A DNA stretch of 64,000 nt, from the NCBI RefSeq assembly GCF_016861845.1, contig NZ_BOLV01000012.1, positions 1 to 64,000 of the forward strand. The letters run 5' to 3'. The notes under the pieces are model-generated. The model was not told the origin of the DNA. It ran no database searches and was given only the letters and a program-made list of their open reading frames with translations. Made by a program: the position numbers and the translations under genes. Positions 51,272 to 59,910 of this stretch are shown piece after piece; positions within the stretch are counted from its first letter, which is position 1, and every line of letters starts with the position of its first letter. This DNA is from Lacticaseibacillus suilingensis (lineage in GTDB: Bacteria > Bacillota > Bacilli > Lactobacillales > Lactobacillaceae).

Positions 51272-52645
51272 ATGCGTGTAAATACAGCATATCGAAACAA
51301 AAAAGTGTTAGTGCTCGGGTTAGCCAAAAGTGGGGTCAATGCGGCCAAATTGCTGCACCGGCTCGGCGCGTTGGTGACCGTTAATGATAAGCAAAAGTTC
51401 GATGACAACAAGGAAGCGCAAGCGCTGCTGGACGAAGGCATCACGGTGATTACTGGGAGCCATCCGGTGGAGCTGCTCGATGAAGGCTTCGAACTGATGG
51501 TGAAAAACCCTGGCATTCCTTACAGTAATCCCATGGTGCAGCGCGCCGAGGCGCTCGACATTCCGGTGATTACTGAACCCGAGTTAGCCTACTCAGTCTC
51601 TGATTCGACTTGGATCGGCGTGACCGGCAGTAATGGTAAAACCACGACCACGACCTTAATTGGCCTCATGCTGAACGAAGGCGAGGGTGCCGGGCATGCC
51701 TATGATGCCGGCAATATTGGTATTCCGGTGTCTGGCGTCGTCCAAAAAGCCACCGCGGCTGATACGATTGTCGCCGAATTGTCCAGTTTCATGCTGGTAG
51801 GCATTCAAACCTTACACCCCCATATTGCGGTTTTGACCAATATCTATGAGGCGCACTTGGACTGGCATGGCAGTCGCGAAAACTACGTGAAGGCCAAAAT
51901 GCGCATCACCATGAACCAAACCGCCGATGATTATTTCATCATGAATTGGGATTTACCGGAGATGCATGAGCTGGCCAAGCAAAGCCAAGCCACCATCGTG
52001 CCATTTTCCCGCCAAGGCGCTGCTGGCGCCCGGGCCACATTAACGGATGGTTGGCTGTGCTTTGACGGTGAGCGCATTATCGAAGCTGACGCGTTGCAAA
52101 TTCCTGGGGCGCACAACATCGAGAATGCCTTGGCTGCCATTGCCGCCGCCAAACTCAGTGGTGTGGCCAACACCGCCATTGTCGCCGTATTAAGCCGGTT
52201 CACCGGCGTGAAGCACCGGATTCAATATGTGCAAACCATTGCGGGCCGCAAATTCTACAACGATAGCAAAGCCACCAATGTTGAGGCGAGCACCGTGGCT
52301 TTAAGCGCCTTTCACCAGCCCATCGTCCTACTCGCCGGTGGGCTCGATCGACATCTGCCCATGGATGATTTGCTGCCGCTGATTCAGGCCCATGTTCATG
52401 CCATGATTACCTTCGGCGAAACAGCACCGTTGATGGAAACTCTGGCGCAGCAAGCTGGCATTCCATACCAACGCACCGAAAATGTGAAAACCGCGGTGCC
52501 GCTGGCGTTTGCGCAAAGCAACCCGGGGGATGTCGTGCTGTTGTCGCCAGCTGCTGCCAGCTGGGATCAATATCCGAATTTTGAAATCCGAGGGGATGAA
52601 TTCATTGCCGCGGTCCAAGCACTAGCCGAAAGCGAGGAAGCTTAA
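51272..52645 (+). CDS. murD: UDP-N-acetylmuramoylalanine--D-glutamate ligase
   Basis: A 457-residue cytoplasmic Mur ligase. ATG 51272 behind AGGGGAG. Motifs: KVLVLGLAKSGVNAAKLL (N-terminal Rossmann), GVTGSNGKTTTTTL (P-loop, ~112-124), NIYEAHLDWHG, FYNDSKATN and the C-terminal LLSPAAASWDQY. MurG starts at the next base. Confidence 0.96.
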   Translation: MRVNTAYRNKKVLVLGLAKSGVNAAKLLHRLGALVTVNDKQKFDDNKEAQALLDEGITVITGSHPVELLDEGFELMVKNPGIPYSNPMVQRAEALDIPVITEPELAYSVSDSTWIGVTGSNGKTTTTTLIGLMLNEGEGAGHAYDAGNIGIPVSGVVQKATAADTIVAELSSFMLVGIQTLHPHIAVLTNIYEAHLDWHGSRENYVKAKMRITMNQTADDYFIMNWDLPEMHELAKQSQATIVPFSRQGAAGARATLTDGWLCFDGERIIEADALQIPGAHNIENALAAIAAAKLSGVANTAIVAVLSRFTGVKHRIQYVQTIAGRKFYNDSKATNVEASTVALSAFHQPIVLLAGGLDRHLPMDDLLPLIQAHVHAMITFGETAPLMETLAQQAGIPYQRTENVKTAVPLAFAQSNPGDVVLLSPAAASWDQYPNFEIRGDEFIAAVQALAESEEA

Positions 52646-53743
52646 ATGCGCTTGATGATTTCTGGTGGCGGCACTGGCGGCCACATTTATCCGGCCTTGG
52701 CCTTAATTCAGCGCCTGCAAGAGCGAGGCATGCTGGACGCGGTGATGTATGTGGGCACCGAAAAAGGCTTGGAAAGTCGTATTGTGCCTAATGCCAAGAT
52801 CCCGTTTGAAACTTTGCCGCTGCAGGGCTTCAAGCGCAAGCTAAACTTGGACGGGGTCAAAACCAATGCCAAAACCTTGGGCCTGTTTGTGGGCTCCATG
52901 AATAAAGCGACCAAAATGGTCAAGACTTTCAAGCCCGATGTGGTGGTAGGGACCGGTGGTTATGTCTCAGCCGGGGTGCTGTTTGCGGCCGCGACGCATC
53001 ATGTACCGACGGTGATTCACGAGCAGAACTCGGTAGCGGGCGTCACCAATAAGTTCCTGGCTCGCTTTGTCGATCGCATTGCCATCACCTTTCCGGAAGT
53101 GGCCAGTGCGTTTCCAGCCAAAAAAGTGGTACTGACTGGTAATCCGAGGGCCCAACAAGTCGCAGGGCTGCAGCCCAATGAGCGCTTGGCGGACTTTGGC
53201 TTAGACCCGCACAAGCGGACGCTGCTGATTTTTGGCGGCTCGCGCGGGGCCCCGAAAATCAACGCGGCGGCGGTGCAGGCCATACCGGCTTTTGGCCAGG
53301 CTGATTTCCAGACGCTGTTTGTCACTGGCAATCGCCATTATGGGCGGATCAAGAACCAACTCAAGCAAGTGCCAGCTAACGTCAAGGTGGTGCCTTATGT
53401 TGATGACATGCCGGCGATTTTGCCTGATGTCAGTCTAGTCATTGGGCGTAGCGGCGCCACGAGCCTCGCGGAATTAACCGCCTTAGGCTTGCCAAGTGTG
53501 CTCATTCCTAGTCCGAATGTCACGCATAACCACCAGTATGTGAACGCCAAGAGTTTGGCCGATGGTGGGGCGGCGCTGATGATTACCGAACCCGAATTAG
53601 ATAGCGACTTTGCCAGTCAAATCACAGCGCTGATGGCTGATGACACGCGGCTGCAAGCCATGGCTAAAGCCGCCAAAAACATGGGGGTGCCTGACGCCGC
53701 GGATCAGTTGATTGCGGTGCTGCAGGCAGCCATCGCCCGTTAA
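52646..53743 (+). CDS. murG: UDP-GlcNAc transferase MurG
   Basis: A 365-residue GT-B glycosyltransferase making lipid II. The ATG follows the murD stop directly, with GAGGAAGC upstream. Motifs SGGGTGGHIYPALAL (6-20), the second G loop VVGTGGYVSAG, HEQNSVAG and GRSGATSLAELTALGLP (donor site). Translationally coupled to murD. Confidence 0.96.
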   Translation: MRLMISGGGTGGHIYPALALIQRLQERGMLDAVMYVGTEKGLESRIVPNAKIPFETLPLQGFKRKLNLDGVKTNAKTLGLFVGSMNKATKMVKTFKPDVVVGTGGYVSAGVLFAAATHHVPTVIHEQNSVAGVTNKFLARFVDRIAITFPEVASAFPAKKVVLTGNPRAQQVAGLQPNERLADFGLDPHKRTLLIFGGSRGAPKINAAAVQAIPAFGQADFQTLFVTGNRHYGRIKNQLKQVPANVKVVPYVDDMPAILPDVSLVIGRSGATSLAELTALGLPSVLIPSPNVTHNHQYVNAKSLADGGAALMITEPELDSDFASQITALMADDTRLQAMAKAAKNMGVPDAADQLIAVLQAAIAR

Positions 53744-53774
53744 ACTTTCATTCACAGTTAGGAGGTGACTCACA

Positions 53775-54608
53775 GTGGCATGGTTTCATTCTTCACGCAA
53801 AAAAGCTGATCCCTTGACGCCGTGGGAAGCCTACCAAGCCAAACAGGCCAAAAAAAGGCGGCATCCCAAGCAGCGCAATCTGCCGCTGCCGACGCTCACC
53901 AGTTTCAGAAGGCACCAACGCACCCGCAACATCATCCTGATAACCGCGCCGTTAGTGCTGCTCCTTGTGGGGTTTGGCTATCTGATGTCCCCAGTGGCCA
54001 AGGTGCAACAAGTCAGCGTCAATGGCACCGACAATGTCCCGATTCAGCAGGTCATCGATGCCAGCACGCTGTCTAATCGTGTGCTGATTCCCAGCGTGCT
54101 GCTGCATCCGCAGCGCTATATCACCCGCATCAAGCAGGCGCTGCCACAAATCGCCTCGGCGCAGGTCAAGGTGCAGGCGGTCGATCAGGTGACTATCACG
54201 GTAAAAGAACATGAGCCCATTGGCTATCGCCTGGCTAACAAGCGCTATCAAATGATTTTGGCCAATGGCACCTTGATTAAAACTAAGACCAAAACGCCGC
54301 TGGCCAATTACCCGGTTTTTTCTGGCTTTACGGTCAAAGAGGCGGCAGCGTTGGCCAAGGCCGTGGCGCAATTCCCGCCGGCGGTGCGGCGCGCGACCTC
54401 TGAAGTGGATGCGAGTCGTGGCGATGGCAATCCCTATCAAATTACGCTGACGATGACCGATGGCAACACGGTGGTGGCTGATAGCCGCACGGTGGCCAAG
54501 AAGATTGCTTACTACCCAAGCATCGTGGCGCAGGTGACGACCAAAGGCACGGTGGACTTGGAAGTGGGCGCATTTTTCACCCCTTATCCGGCCAAAACGG
54601 CAAAATAG
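53775..54608 (+). CDS. divIB: Cell division protein DivIB/FtsQ
   Basis: A 277-residue bitopic protein. GTG start behind TTAGGAGGTGACTCACA. Basic cytoplasmic N-terminus (~1-55), one helix (~57-76), then POTRA (VQQVSVNGTDNVPIQQVIDAS) and beta domains. Scaffold of FtsL-DivIC in the septum. A TGTGGTAAGAT promoter-like stretch follows before ftsA. Confidence 0.9.
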   Translation: MAWFHSSRKKADPLTPWEAYQAKQAKKRRHPKQRNLPLPTLTSFRRHQRTRNIILITAPLVLLLVGFGYLMSPVAKVQQVSVNGTDNVPIQQVIDASTLSNRVLIPSVLLHPQRYITRIKQALPQIASAQVKVQAVDQVTITVKEHEPIGYRLANKRYQMILANGTLIKTKTKTPLANYPVFSGFTVKEAAALAKAVAQFPPAVRRATSEVDASRGDGNPYQITLTMTDGNTVVADSRTVAKKIAYYPSIVAQVTTKGTVDLEVGAFFTPYPAKTAK

Positions 54609-54732
54609 CCGAAAAACGCCGGCTTTTGCCGATATGGCGGCGCAAATGACGGGTTCGTGTGGTAAGATAAATTCAGCGTTATGTTTTCTCATCTAATTAT
54701 TAAAAAACAGGTAGCAAGGAGGTTCCGTGGTC

Positions 54733-56025
54733 ATGGAAAATCAAGACATCTATGTAGGGCTTGATATCGGGACCACCTCAATAAAAGTGATTGTGGCCGA
54801 GCTTGTGCAAGGTCAGCTGAACATTATTGGCGTGGGCAGTTCCAGGTCGCAAGGATTATCGCGCGGCGTGATCGTGGATATTGACAAGGCCGCTGAAGCA
54901 ATTCGGCAAGCTGTCAGTCAAGCGGAAGAAAAAGCAAGTATCAAGATCCAACAAGTCGTCGTTGGCGTGCCAGCGAACATGCTGCAAATCGAAAGTGTCA
55001 CCGGCATGATTGCGGTCGGCGATCAAAGCAAAGAAATCACTGACAACGATGTGCGCGCTGTGGCGGCCGCGGCCTTGGTCCGGAACCTACCGCCAGAGCG
55101 GGAAATGTTATCACTCACCCCAACCGAGTTTATTGTTGACGGGTTTGACGACATTAAAGATCCCCGCGGCATGATCGGGGTCCGCTTGGAAATGCACGGC
55201 ATCTTGTTCACCGCGCCGAAAACGGTGTTACATAACACGAAAAAGGCGATTGAAAAAGCCGGCTTGACGCTACGCAATGTGGTTGTTTCCCCGCTGGCGC
55301 AAGCGCAAGTGGCCTTGAGCGACGGCGAAGCGGATTTTGGCACCATTTTGATCGACTTAGGCGGCGGTCAGTCCACTGCCGCAGTCATTCATGACCATAA
55401 GCTGAAGTTCACCGATGTTGACCAAGAAGGTGGCGAGTACGTCACCAAGGACATTTCCGTGGTGCTAAACACTGGTTACGCCGATGCGGAAAAGCTCAAG
55501 CGAGATTATGGGACCGCCGACTCCTTAGCCACGCATGAAGACAACACATTCCCAGTGGCAGTGGTAGGCAAAACCGAACCCATCATGGTGTCAGAGAAGT
55601 ATTTGGCCGAAATCATTGAGGCGCGGCTGACGCAAATCTTGACCCGTTTGAATGAAGCCTTGCAGGCTGTTGATGCCTTCGCGTTGCCTGGTGGCATCGT
55701 CATCACTGGGGGCAATGCGGCGCTGCCTGGGATTACCGAACTGGCGCAGGATGTGTTCCAGCATCCGGTGAAGCGGTATATTCCAGATGAAATGGGTTTA
55801 CGGCATCCGGCCTTCACCGCCGCGCTGGGGCTCATCACCTACGCTTCGCAGATGACGGACATCGACTTGTTGGTCGCCAGCGTCTTGCCTAATCCGCCAG
55901 CTGCCAATGAGCGGCCAGCGGCACAGGCGCCAACGAAGGTGCCGGCTAAACCCGCTGAACCCACCAGCGATGAACCGAAAAAGGCTTCAGCTTTGAAACG
56001 CTTCTTCGGCAATTTCTTCGAATAA
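54733..56025 (+). CDS. ftsA: Cell division protein FtsA
   Basis: A 430-residue actin-like protein tethering FtsZ to the membrane. ATG 54733 is ten bases behind AAGGAGG; GTG 54727 is also possible. Motifs [29 protein letters not shown] and [14 protein letters not shown]; the C-terminal amphipathic membrane helix is [15 protein letters not shown]. An Ala/Pro-rich linker precedes it. Confidence 0.95.
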   Translation: MENQDIYVGLDIGTTSIKVIVAELVQGQLNIIGVGSSRSQGLSRGVIVDIDKAAEAIRQAVSQAEEKASIKIQQVVVGVPANMLQIESVTGMIAVGDQSKEITDNDVRAVAAAALVRNLPPEREMLSLTPTEFIVDGFDDIKDPRGMIGVRLEMHGILFTAPKTVLHNTKKAIEKAGLTLRNVVVSPLAQAQVALSDGEADFGTILIDLGGGQSTAAVIHDHKLKFTDVDQEGGEYVTKDISVVLNTGYADAEKLKRDYGTADSLATHEDNTFPVAVVGKTEPIMVSEKYLAEIIEARLTQILTRLNEALQAVDAFALPGGIVITGGNAALPGITELAQDVFQHPVKRYIPDEMGLRHPAFTAALGLITYASQMTDIDLLVASVLPNPPAANERPAAQAPTKVPAKPAEPTSDEPKKASALKRFFGNFFE

Positions 56026-56047
56026 ACCCTATTTAGGAGGAACGACA

Positions 56048-57262
56048 ATGGAATTCTCACTTGATACAGATAAAGATACCGGTGCAGTGATCAAGGTCAT
56101 CGGGGTTGGCGGCGCCGGCGGCAATGCCGTGAACCGCATGATCTCCGAAGACGTCAAAGGCGTTGAATTTATCGCCGCTAACACCGACGTGCAGGCCTTG
56201 TCCAACTCGGATGCTGAAACCAAGATTCAGCTCGGCCCGAAATTGACCCGCGGCCTCGGCGCTGGTTCCACTCCTGATGTGGGCCAAAAAGCGGCGGAAG
56301 AAAGCGAAGAGGCCATCCAAAATGCCTTGACCGGCGCCGACATGATTTTTGTCACCTGCGGGATGGGCGGCGGCACCGGTACCGGTGCAGCGCCAGTGGT
56401 CGCCAAAGTCGCCAAGGACCTTGGCGCTTTGACCGTTGGCGTGGTGACTCGGCCTTTCACCTTTGAAGGCCCGAAGCGCGCTAAAAACGCTGCTGAAGGG
56501 ATTGCCCAGTTGAAAGAGCAAGTGGACACCTTGGTGATTATCGCCAACAACCGCTTGCTGGAAATCGTGGACAAGAAGACGCCAATGCTGGAAGCCTTCC
56601 ATGCCGCTGATAATGTGCTTCGCCAAGGGGTGCAAGGGATTTCCGATTTGATCACCAGCCCTGGCTATGTCAACTTGGACTTCGCCGATGTCAAAACTGT
56701 GATGGCCAACCAAGGCACTGCGCTGATGGGCATTGGTTCCGCCACTGGCGAAACCCGCACCGTCGAGGCGACGAAGAAGGCCATTTCTAGCCCCCTGCTG
56801 GAAGTTTCCATCGATGGCGCCAAGAACGTCCTCCTCAACATCACGGGCGGCCCAGACTTGTCCTTGTTTGAAGCGCAGGATGCTTCCGACATTGTGGCCC
56901 AAGCAGCTTCTAGCGATGTCAACATCATCTTCGGGACTTCCATCAACGAAGACCTCGGCGATGAAGTGGTGGTCACGGTGATTGCCACCGGCATCGATGA
57001 AGGTGGGGCGCAGGATAACAATCGCCGTCGCCCAGCTGCGCGCCCGGCAACGGAAGCACCAGCCAAGAGTGCCGATGATCCTTTCGTGCATTGGGACCTG
57101 CGCCGCGAACCGAAAGCTAGCGATAAGCCAGCTGAGAAAGATGCGGACTTTGATCATGTGAAGAAGCAGGAATTCGATATCTTCGAAAGCCAGCCAGATG
57201 ATCAGGCCAAGCCTGATGAAGGCGACGACCAGCCGCCATTCTTCAAGTTGCGGCGTCAATAA
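56048..57262 (+). CDS. ftsZ: Cell division protein FtsZ
   Basis: A 404-residue tubulin-like GTPase forming the division ring. TAGGAGGAACGAC site. [17 protein letters not shown], the tubulin signature [10 protein letters not shown] (~108-117) and the T7 loop region ([11 protein letters not shown]) are intact. The C-terminal linker is ~85 residues, ending in [10 protein letters not shown], a variant of the conserved peptide that binds FtsA, SepF and EzrA (usually a D-x-P-x-F-L/I core). Confidence 0.97.
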   Translation: MEFSLDTDKDTGAVIKVIGVGGAGGNAVNRMISEDVKGVEFIAANTDVQALSNSDAETKIQLGPKLTRGLGAGSTPDVGQKAAEESEEAIQNALTGADMIFVTCGMGGGTGTGAAPVVAKVAKDLGALTVGVVTRPFTFEGPKRAKNAAEGIAQLKEQVDTLVIIANNRLLEIVDKKTPMLEAFHAADNVLRQGVQGISDLITSPGYVNLDFADVKTVMANQGTALMGIGSATGETRTVEATKKAISSPLLEVSIDGAKNVLLNITGGPDLSLFEAQDASDIVAQAASSDVNIIFGTSINEDLGDEVVVTVIATGIDEGGAQDNNRRRPAARPATEAPAKSADDPFVHWDLRREPKASDKPAEKDADFDHVKKQEFDIFESQPDDQAKPDEGDDQPPFFKLRRQ

Positions 57263-57264
57263 TC

Positions 57265-57340
57265 ACCAGCCTAAGCTCTAGGCGCTTGCGCCAAGCCGAT
57301 CACCAGCGACACGCTTAGGCGGCTGCTGGTATCGGTTTTT
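57265..57340 (+). terminator. Terminator with competing upstream arm
   Basis: Terminator stem CCGAT-C-ACCAGC/GCTGGT-ATCGG plus five T (57296-57340). An upstream ACCAGCCTAAGC (57265-57276) can pair instead with GCTTAG (57313) and GCTGGT (57325), which would break the terminator. This may tune expression between ftsZ and sepF. Confidence 0.6.
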
Positions 57341-57379
57341 GTCTATCTGGTGCAGAACGCCAGGTCAGGAGGAAAGCAT

Positions 57380-57844
57380 ATGGTGCTTGAAAAAATCGGC
57401 AACAAATTTAGTCAATTCTTTGCGATGGATCCCGATGAAGATGATTTGACCAGTGCGCCAGCGGAAACGGCCGCCCCGGCCAGTCCCGCTCCGCAGGCGA
57501 AACCTGCGGCCAAGCCCAACTATCGCACGAACAAGGTGGTGGCGATGGGTGAACCAACAGAAAAAACCGCCAAAATCGTGGTGTATGAACCACGCATTTA
57601 TTCTGACGCCAAAGAAATCGGGAACCACTTAATGAACAACCGGGCCGTTGTGGTCAACTTTGACCAGATTGAATCGGCTGATGCCACCCGCATCGTTGAT
57701 TTTCTGACCGGCACGGTGTTTGCCATTCATGGTGAGATCAAGCGCATCGGGCAAATGATCTTTTTGGTCACCCCGGCGAACTTCCAGATTGATGGCAGCT
57801 TGGCGGCCACATTGGGCACCGATGACGACATCGATTTAGGCTAG
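57380..57844 (+). CDS. sepF: Cell division protein SepF
   Basis: A 154-residue FtsZ-bundling protein and alternative membrane anchor. ATG 57380 behind CAGGAGGAAAGCAT. The N-terminal amphipathic helix (MVLEKIGNKFSQFFAM), a Pro/Ala-rich linker and the SepF core (KIVVYEPRIYSDAKEIGNHL through VFAIHGEIKRIG, ~65-150) are visible. Confidence 0.94.
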   Translation: MVLEKIGNKFSQFFAMDPDEDDLTSAPAETAAPASPAPQAKPAAKPNYRTNKVVAMGEPTEKTAKIVVYEPRIYSDAKEIGNHLMNNRAVVVNFDQIESADATRIVDFLTGTVFAIHGEIKRIGQMIFLVTPANFQIDGSLAATLGTDDDIDLG

Positions 57845-57855
57845 GAGGTGTCTGT

Positions 57856-58140
57856 TTGACCGCATTAGCTTGGTTATTTACGATTATTAATGATGCCTTG
57901 TATGTGTACATGGTGCTGATGGTGATTTATGTGTTGATGTCGTGGTTTCCAGGGGCGTATCAATCCCGGTTCGGCCAGTTGTTGGGCCGCGTGGTTGGCC
58001 CTTGGCTGAACCTGTTTCGCATCATTCCCCCGATTTTGGGGCTCGACTTTTCACCGCTGATTGCCTTTTTCGTGCTGGATCTTTTGCGCGGCGGCTTGAA
58101 CACCATTTTTAATGCGATTTTGATGCGGGTGATGTCCTGA
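57856..58140 (+). CDS. YggT family membrane protein
   Basis: A 94-residue protein with two YggT-type membrane hairpins. TTG start behind TAGGAGGTGTCTG. The motif VLMSWFPGAYQSRFGQLL and the PWLNLFRIIPPILGLDFSPLIAFF segment are typical. It sits between sepF and ylmH as in most Firmicutes; suggested roles are osmotic or envelope related. Overlaps ylmH by one base. Confidence 0.9.
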   Translation: MTALAWLFTIINDALYVYMVLMVIYVLMSWFPGAYQSRFGQLLGRVVGPWLNLFRIIPPILGLDFSPLIAFFVLDLLRGGLNTIFNAILMRVMS

Positions 58141-58919
58141 TGGATGCTATTTATCAGCACTTTCGCAAAGACGAGGCCCCGCTGATTGATGAACTGGCAG
58201 AACAGTTGAATTTGGCGGCCACCGAGTATCGGCCGGTGCTGACAGATTTTCTTGATCCGCGTCAGATCCACATTGCCCGGGTGCTGACCGGAAGTGATGG
58301 TGATGTGAAATGCCATGTCTTTGGCGGCTATATTGGCGCTGAACGGGCCCGCATCATTTTTGCCCCGGCGTATTTTGCGCCGGATTTGATTGATTTTGAG
58401 GTGGCACCTTTAGAAATCAACTATCCGGAAAAATTTGCCGAAATGCATCACAGCAATGTGCTGGGCACCATGGCCAATGCTGGCATCAAACGCACGGCCT
58501 TTGGCGATATCATCACCGATGGTCAGCGCTGGCAGCTGTTTACCACGCAGACAATGAGTGATTGGGTTCAAAGCAATATCACTAAGATTGGCCGGATTGG
58601 CGTCCGGCTTGAACCCATTGGCCTCGATCAGGTGGTGACACCGGCCAATGATTGGCAGCCGCTTGAATTTTCCGTCACCACCTTGCGGCTGGATAGCTTG
58701 GTGGCTCACGCCTTCAACATGTCGCGCGCACGGGCGAAGGCCTTGGTTGAAGCCCAAAAAGTACGCCTGAACTTTGAGGTGATGACGCGCCCTGATGAAC
58801 CAGTGGGGCAAGCCGATCTGATTTCGGTGCGCGGGTTCGGCCGCGTCCGCATCACGGGCTTGCTCGGCATCAGTAAAAAAGGTAAGCAGCGCTTGGCCAC
58901 TGAGGTCATTCACAAATAA
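58140..58919 (+). CDS. ylmH: YlmH S4-domain RNA-binding protein
   Basis: A 259-residue protein with an N-terminal domain (FLDPRQIHIARVL; HHSNVLGTMANAGIKRTAFGDI) and a C-terminal S4 domain (LRLDSLVAHAFNMSRARAKALVEAQKVRLN, ~182-245). YlmH binds ribosomes or tRNA and has been linked in Bacillus to rescue of stalled ribosomes. Start ATG overlaps the yggT stop (TGATG). Confidence 0.92.
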   Translation: MDAIYQHFRKDEAPLIDELAEQLNLAATEYRPVLTDFLDPRQIHIARVLTGSDGDVKCHVFGGYIGAERARIIFAPAYFAPDLIDFEVAPLEINYPEKFAEMHHSNVLGTMANAGIKRTAFGDIITDGQRWQLFTTQTMSDWVQSNITKIGRIGVRLEPIGLDQVVTPANDWQPLEFSVTTLRLDSLVAHAFNMSRARAKALVEAQKVRLNFEVMTRPDEPVGQADLISVRGFGRVRITGLLGISKKGKQRLATEVIHK

Positions 58920-58960
58920 CGTCTGCGCAAAGCAGGCCCCAATAACGAGGAGGTACCACC

Positions 58961-59680
58961 ATGGCATTAAGTCCACTAGATATTCACAATAAGGAATTCA
59001 ACGTTCGCTTCCACGGTTATGATCAAGACCAGGTCAACGATTTTCTGTCGCAGATCATCAAGGACTACACGGCGCTGTTGAAGCAAAATGAAGAAACCGA
59101 AAAAGCCCTGCAAGAGGCGCAAGACAAGAATAAGTACTTCACCGACCTGAAGGATGCTTTGAACCAGTCGATTATTGTGGCGCAAGAAGCCGCTGATAAA
59201 GTCAAGAAGAATGCGGAAACCGAAGCCGCCTTGATTCAGCAGAAAGCCGAAAAGACCTCACAGGATATGCTGACTGATGCCACTGACAAGGCCAACCATA
59301 TCGTTGGCGATGCCTCGGATAAGGCCAAGAAGATCACGGTGGAAACCGAAGACCTTAAGCGTCAGACCCGCGTCTTCCGCCAGCGCCTGCAAGTGATGCT
59401 TGAATCGCAGCTGGAAGTGGTCAAGAGCCCAGAATGGAAAGACTTGCTGGCTAGCACCACGGAATCAGCCGAATACTTGGACCCTGCTCAGGCACCAGTG
59501 CAGCAGCCAGCTCCCCTTGACAACGAGGCGCCAGATTCTGTAAACTCAGAGACGGCTGAAGACACTGACGGTCAAACCAAGTTTACCGAAATTGTTTTCC
59601 CGACAGATGAACCAGAAGCTGACGCGCCAACGGATGGTCCTACCACCAGCGAAGCGCCAGCCGAATCTGATCAAGATTAA
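58961..59680 (+). CDS. divIVA: Cell division initiation protein DivIVA
   Basis: A 239-residue coiled-coil protein that marks negatively curved membrane at poles and septa. GAGGAGGTACCACC site. The N-terminal lipid-binding domain (LSPLDIHNKEFNVRFHGYDQDQVNDFL) and long coiled coil (~30-150) are intact; the acidic, Pro-rich tail (~165-239) is long. Probably recruits MinD. Confidence 0.95.
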   Translation: MALSPLDIHNKEFNVRFHGYDQDQVNDFLSQIIKDYTALLKQNEETEKALQEAQDKNKYFTDLKDALNQSIIVAQEAADKVKKNAETEAALIQQKAEKTSQDMLTDATDKANHIVGDASDKAKKITVETEDLKRQTRVFRQRLQVMLESQLEVVKSPEWKDLLASTTESAEYLDPAQAPVQQPAPLDNEAPDSVNSETAEDTDGQTKFTEIVFPTDEPEADAPTDGPTTSEAPAESDQD

Positions 59681-59692
59681 TTAAACACCTCT

Positions 59693-59890
59693 GAACACAA
59701 GTCGGCAGTTGCCCCTTGCCACAGCGAGCTGGGAACGGTGGAAGCCCAGTGCAAGTCAATTGCCGGTATCAGTTCAGCGAAGCTTTGCGCCGGGTAATCC
59801 CGTTATCGATTGCTGAAGGAGCTATTTTTAGCTCGAACTTAGGTGGTACCACGAGTGAACACTCGTCCTAATCGGGACGGGTGTTTTTTG
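59693..59890 (+). promoter_or_regulatory. T-box riboswitch, isoleucine
   Basis: Leader of ileS. The specifier ATC at 59768-59770 is in a GCCGGTATCAG context typical of Ile T-boxes; the T-box sequence AGGTGGTACCACG is at 59841 and the terminator AACACTCGTCC/GGGACGGGTGTT with following T at 59858-59890. No separate strong promoter was identified in the 12 bases after divIVA, so the promoter may lie inside divIVA. Confidence 0.94.
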
Positions 59891-59910
59891 TATGGAAGAG
59901 AGGAGTCGCT

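Noticed and set aside
56057-57259. Antisense open frame of 400 codons across ftsZ
   Set aside because: Shadow of ftsZ, whose sense product is complete and recognised.
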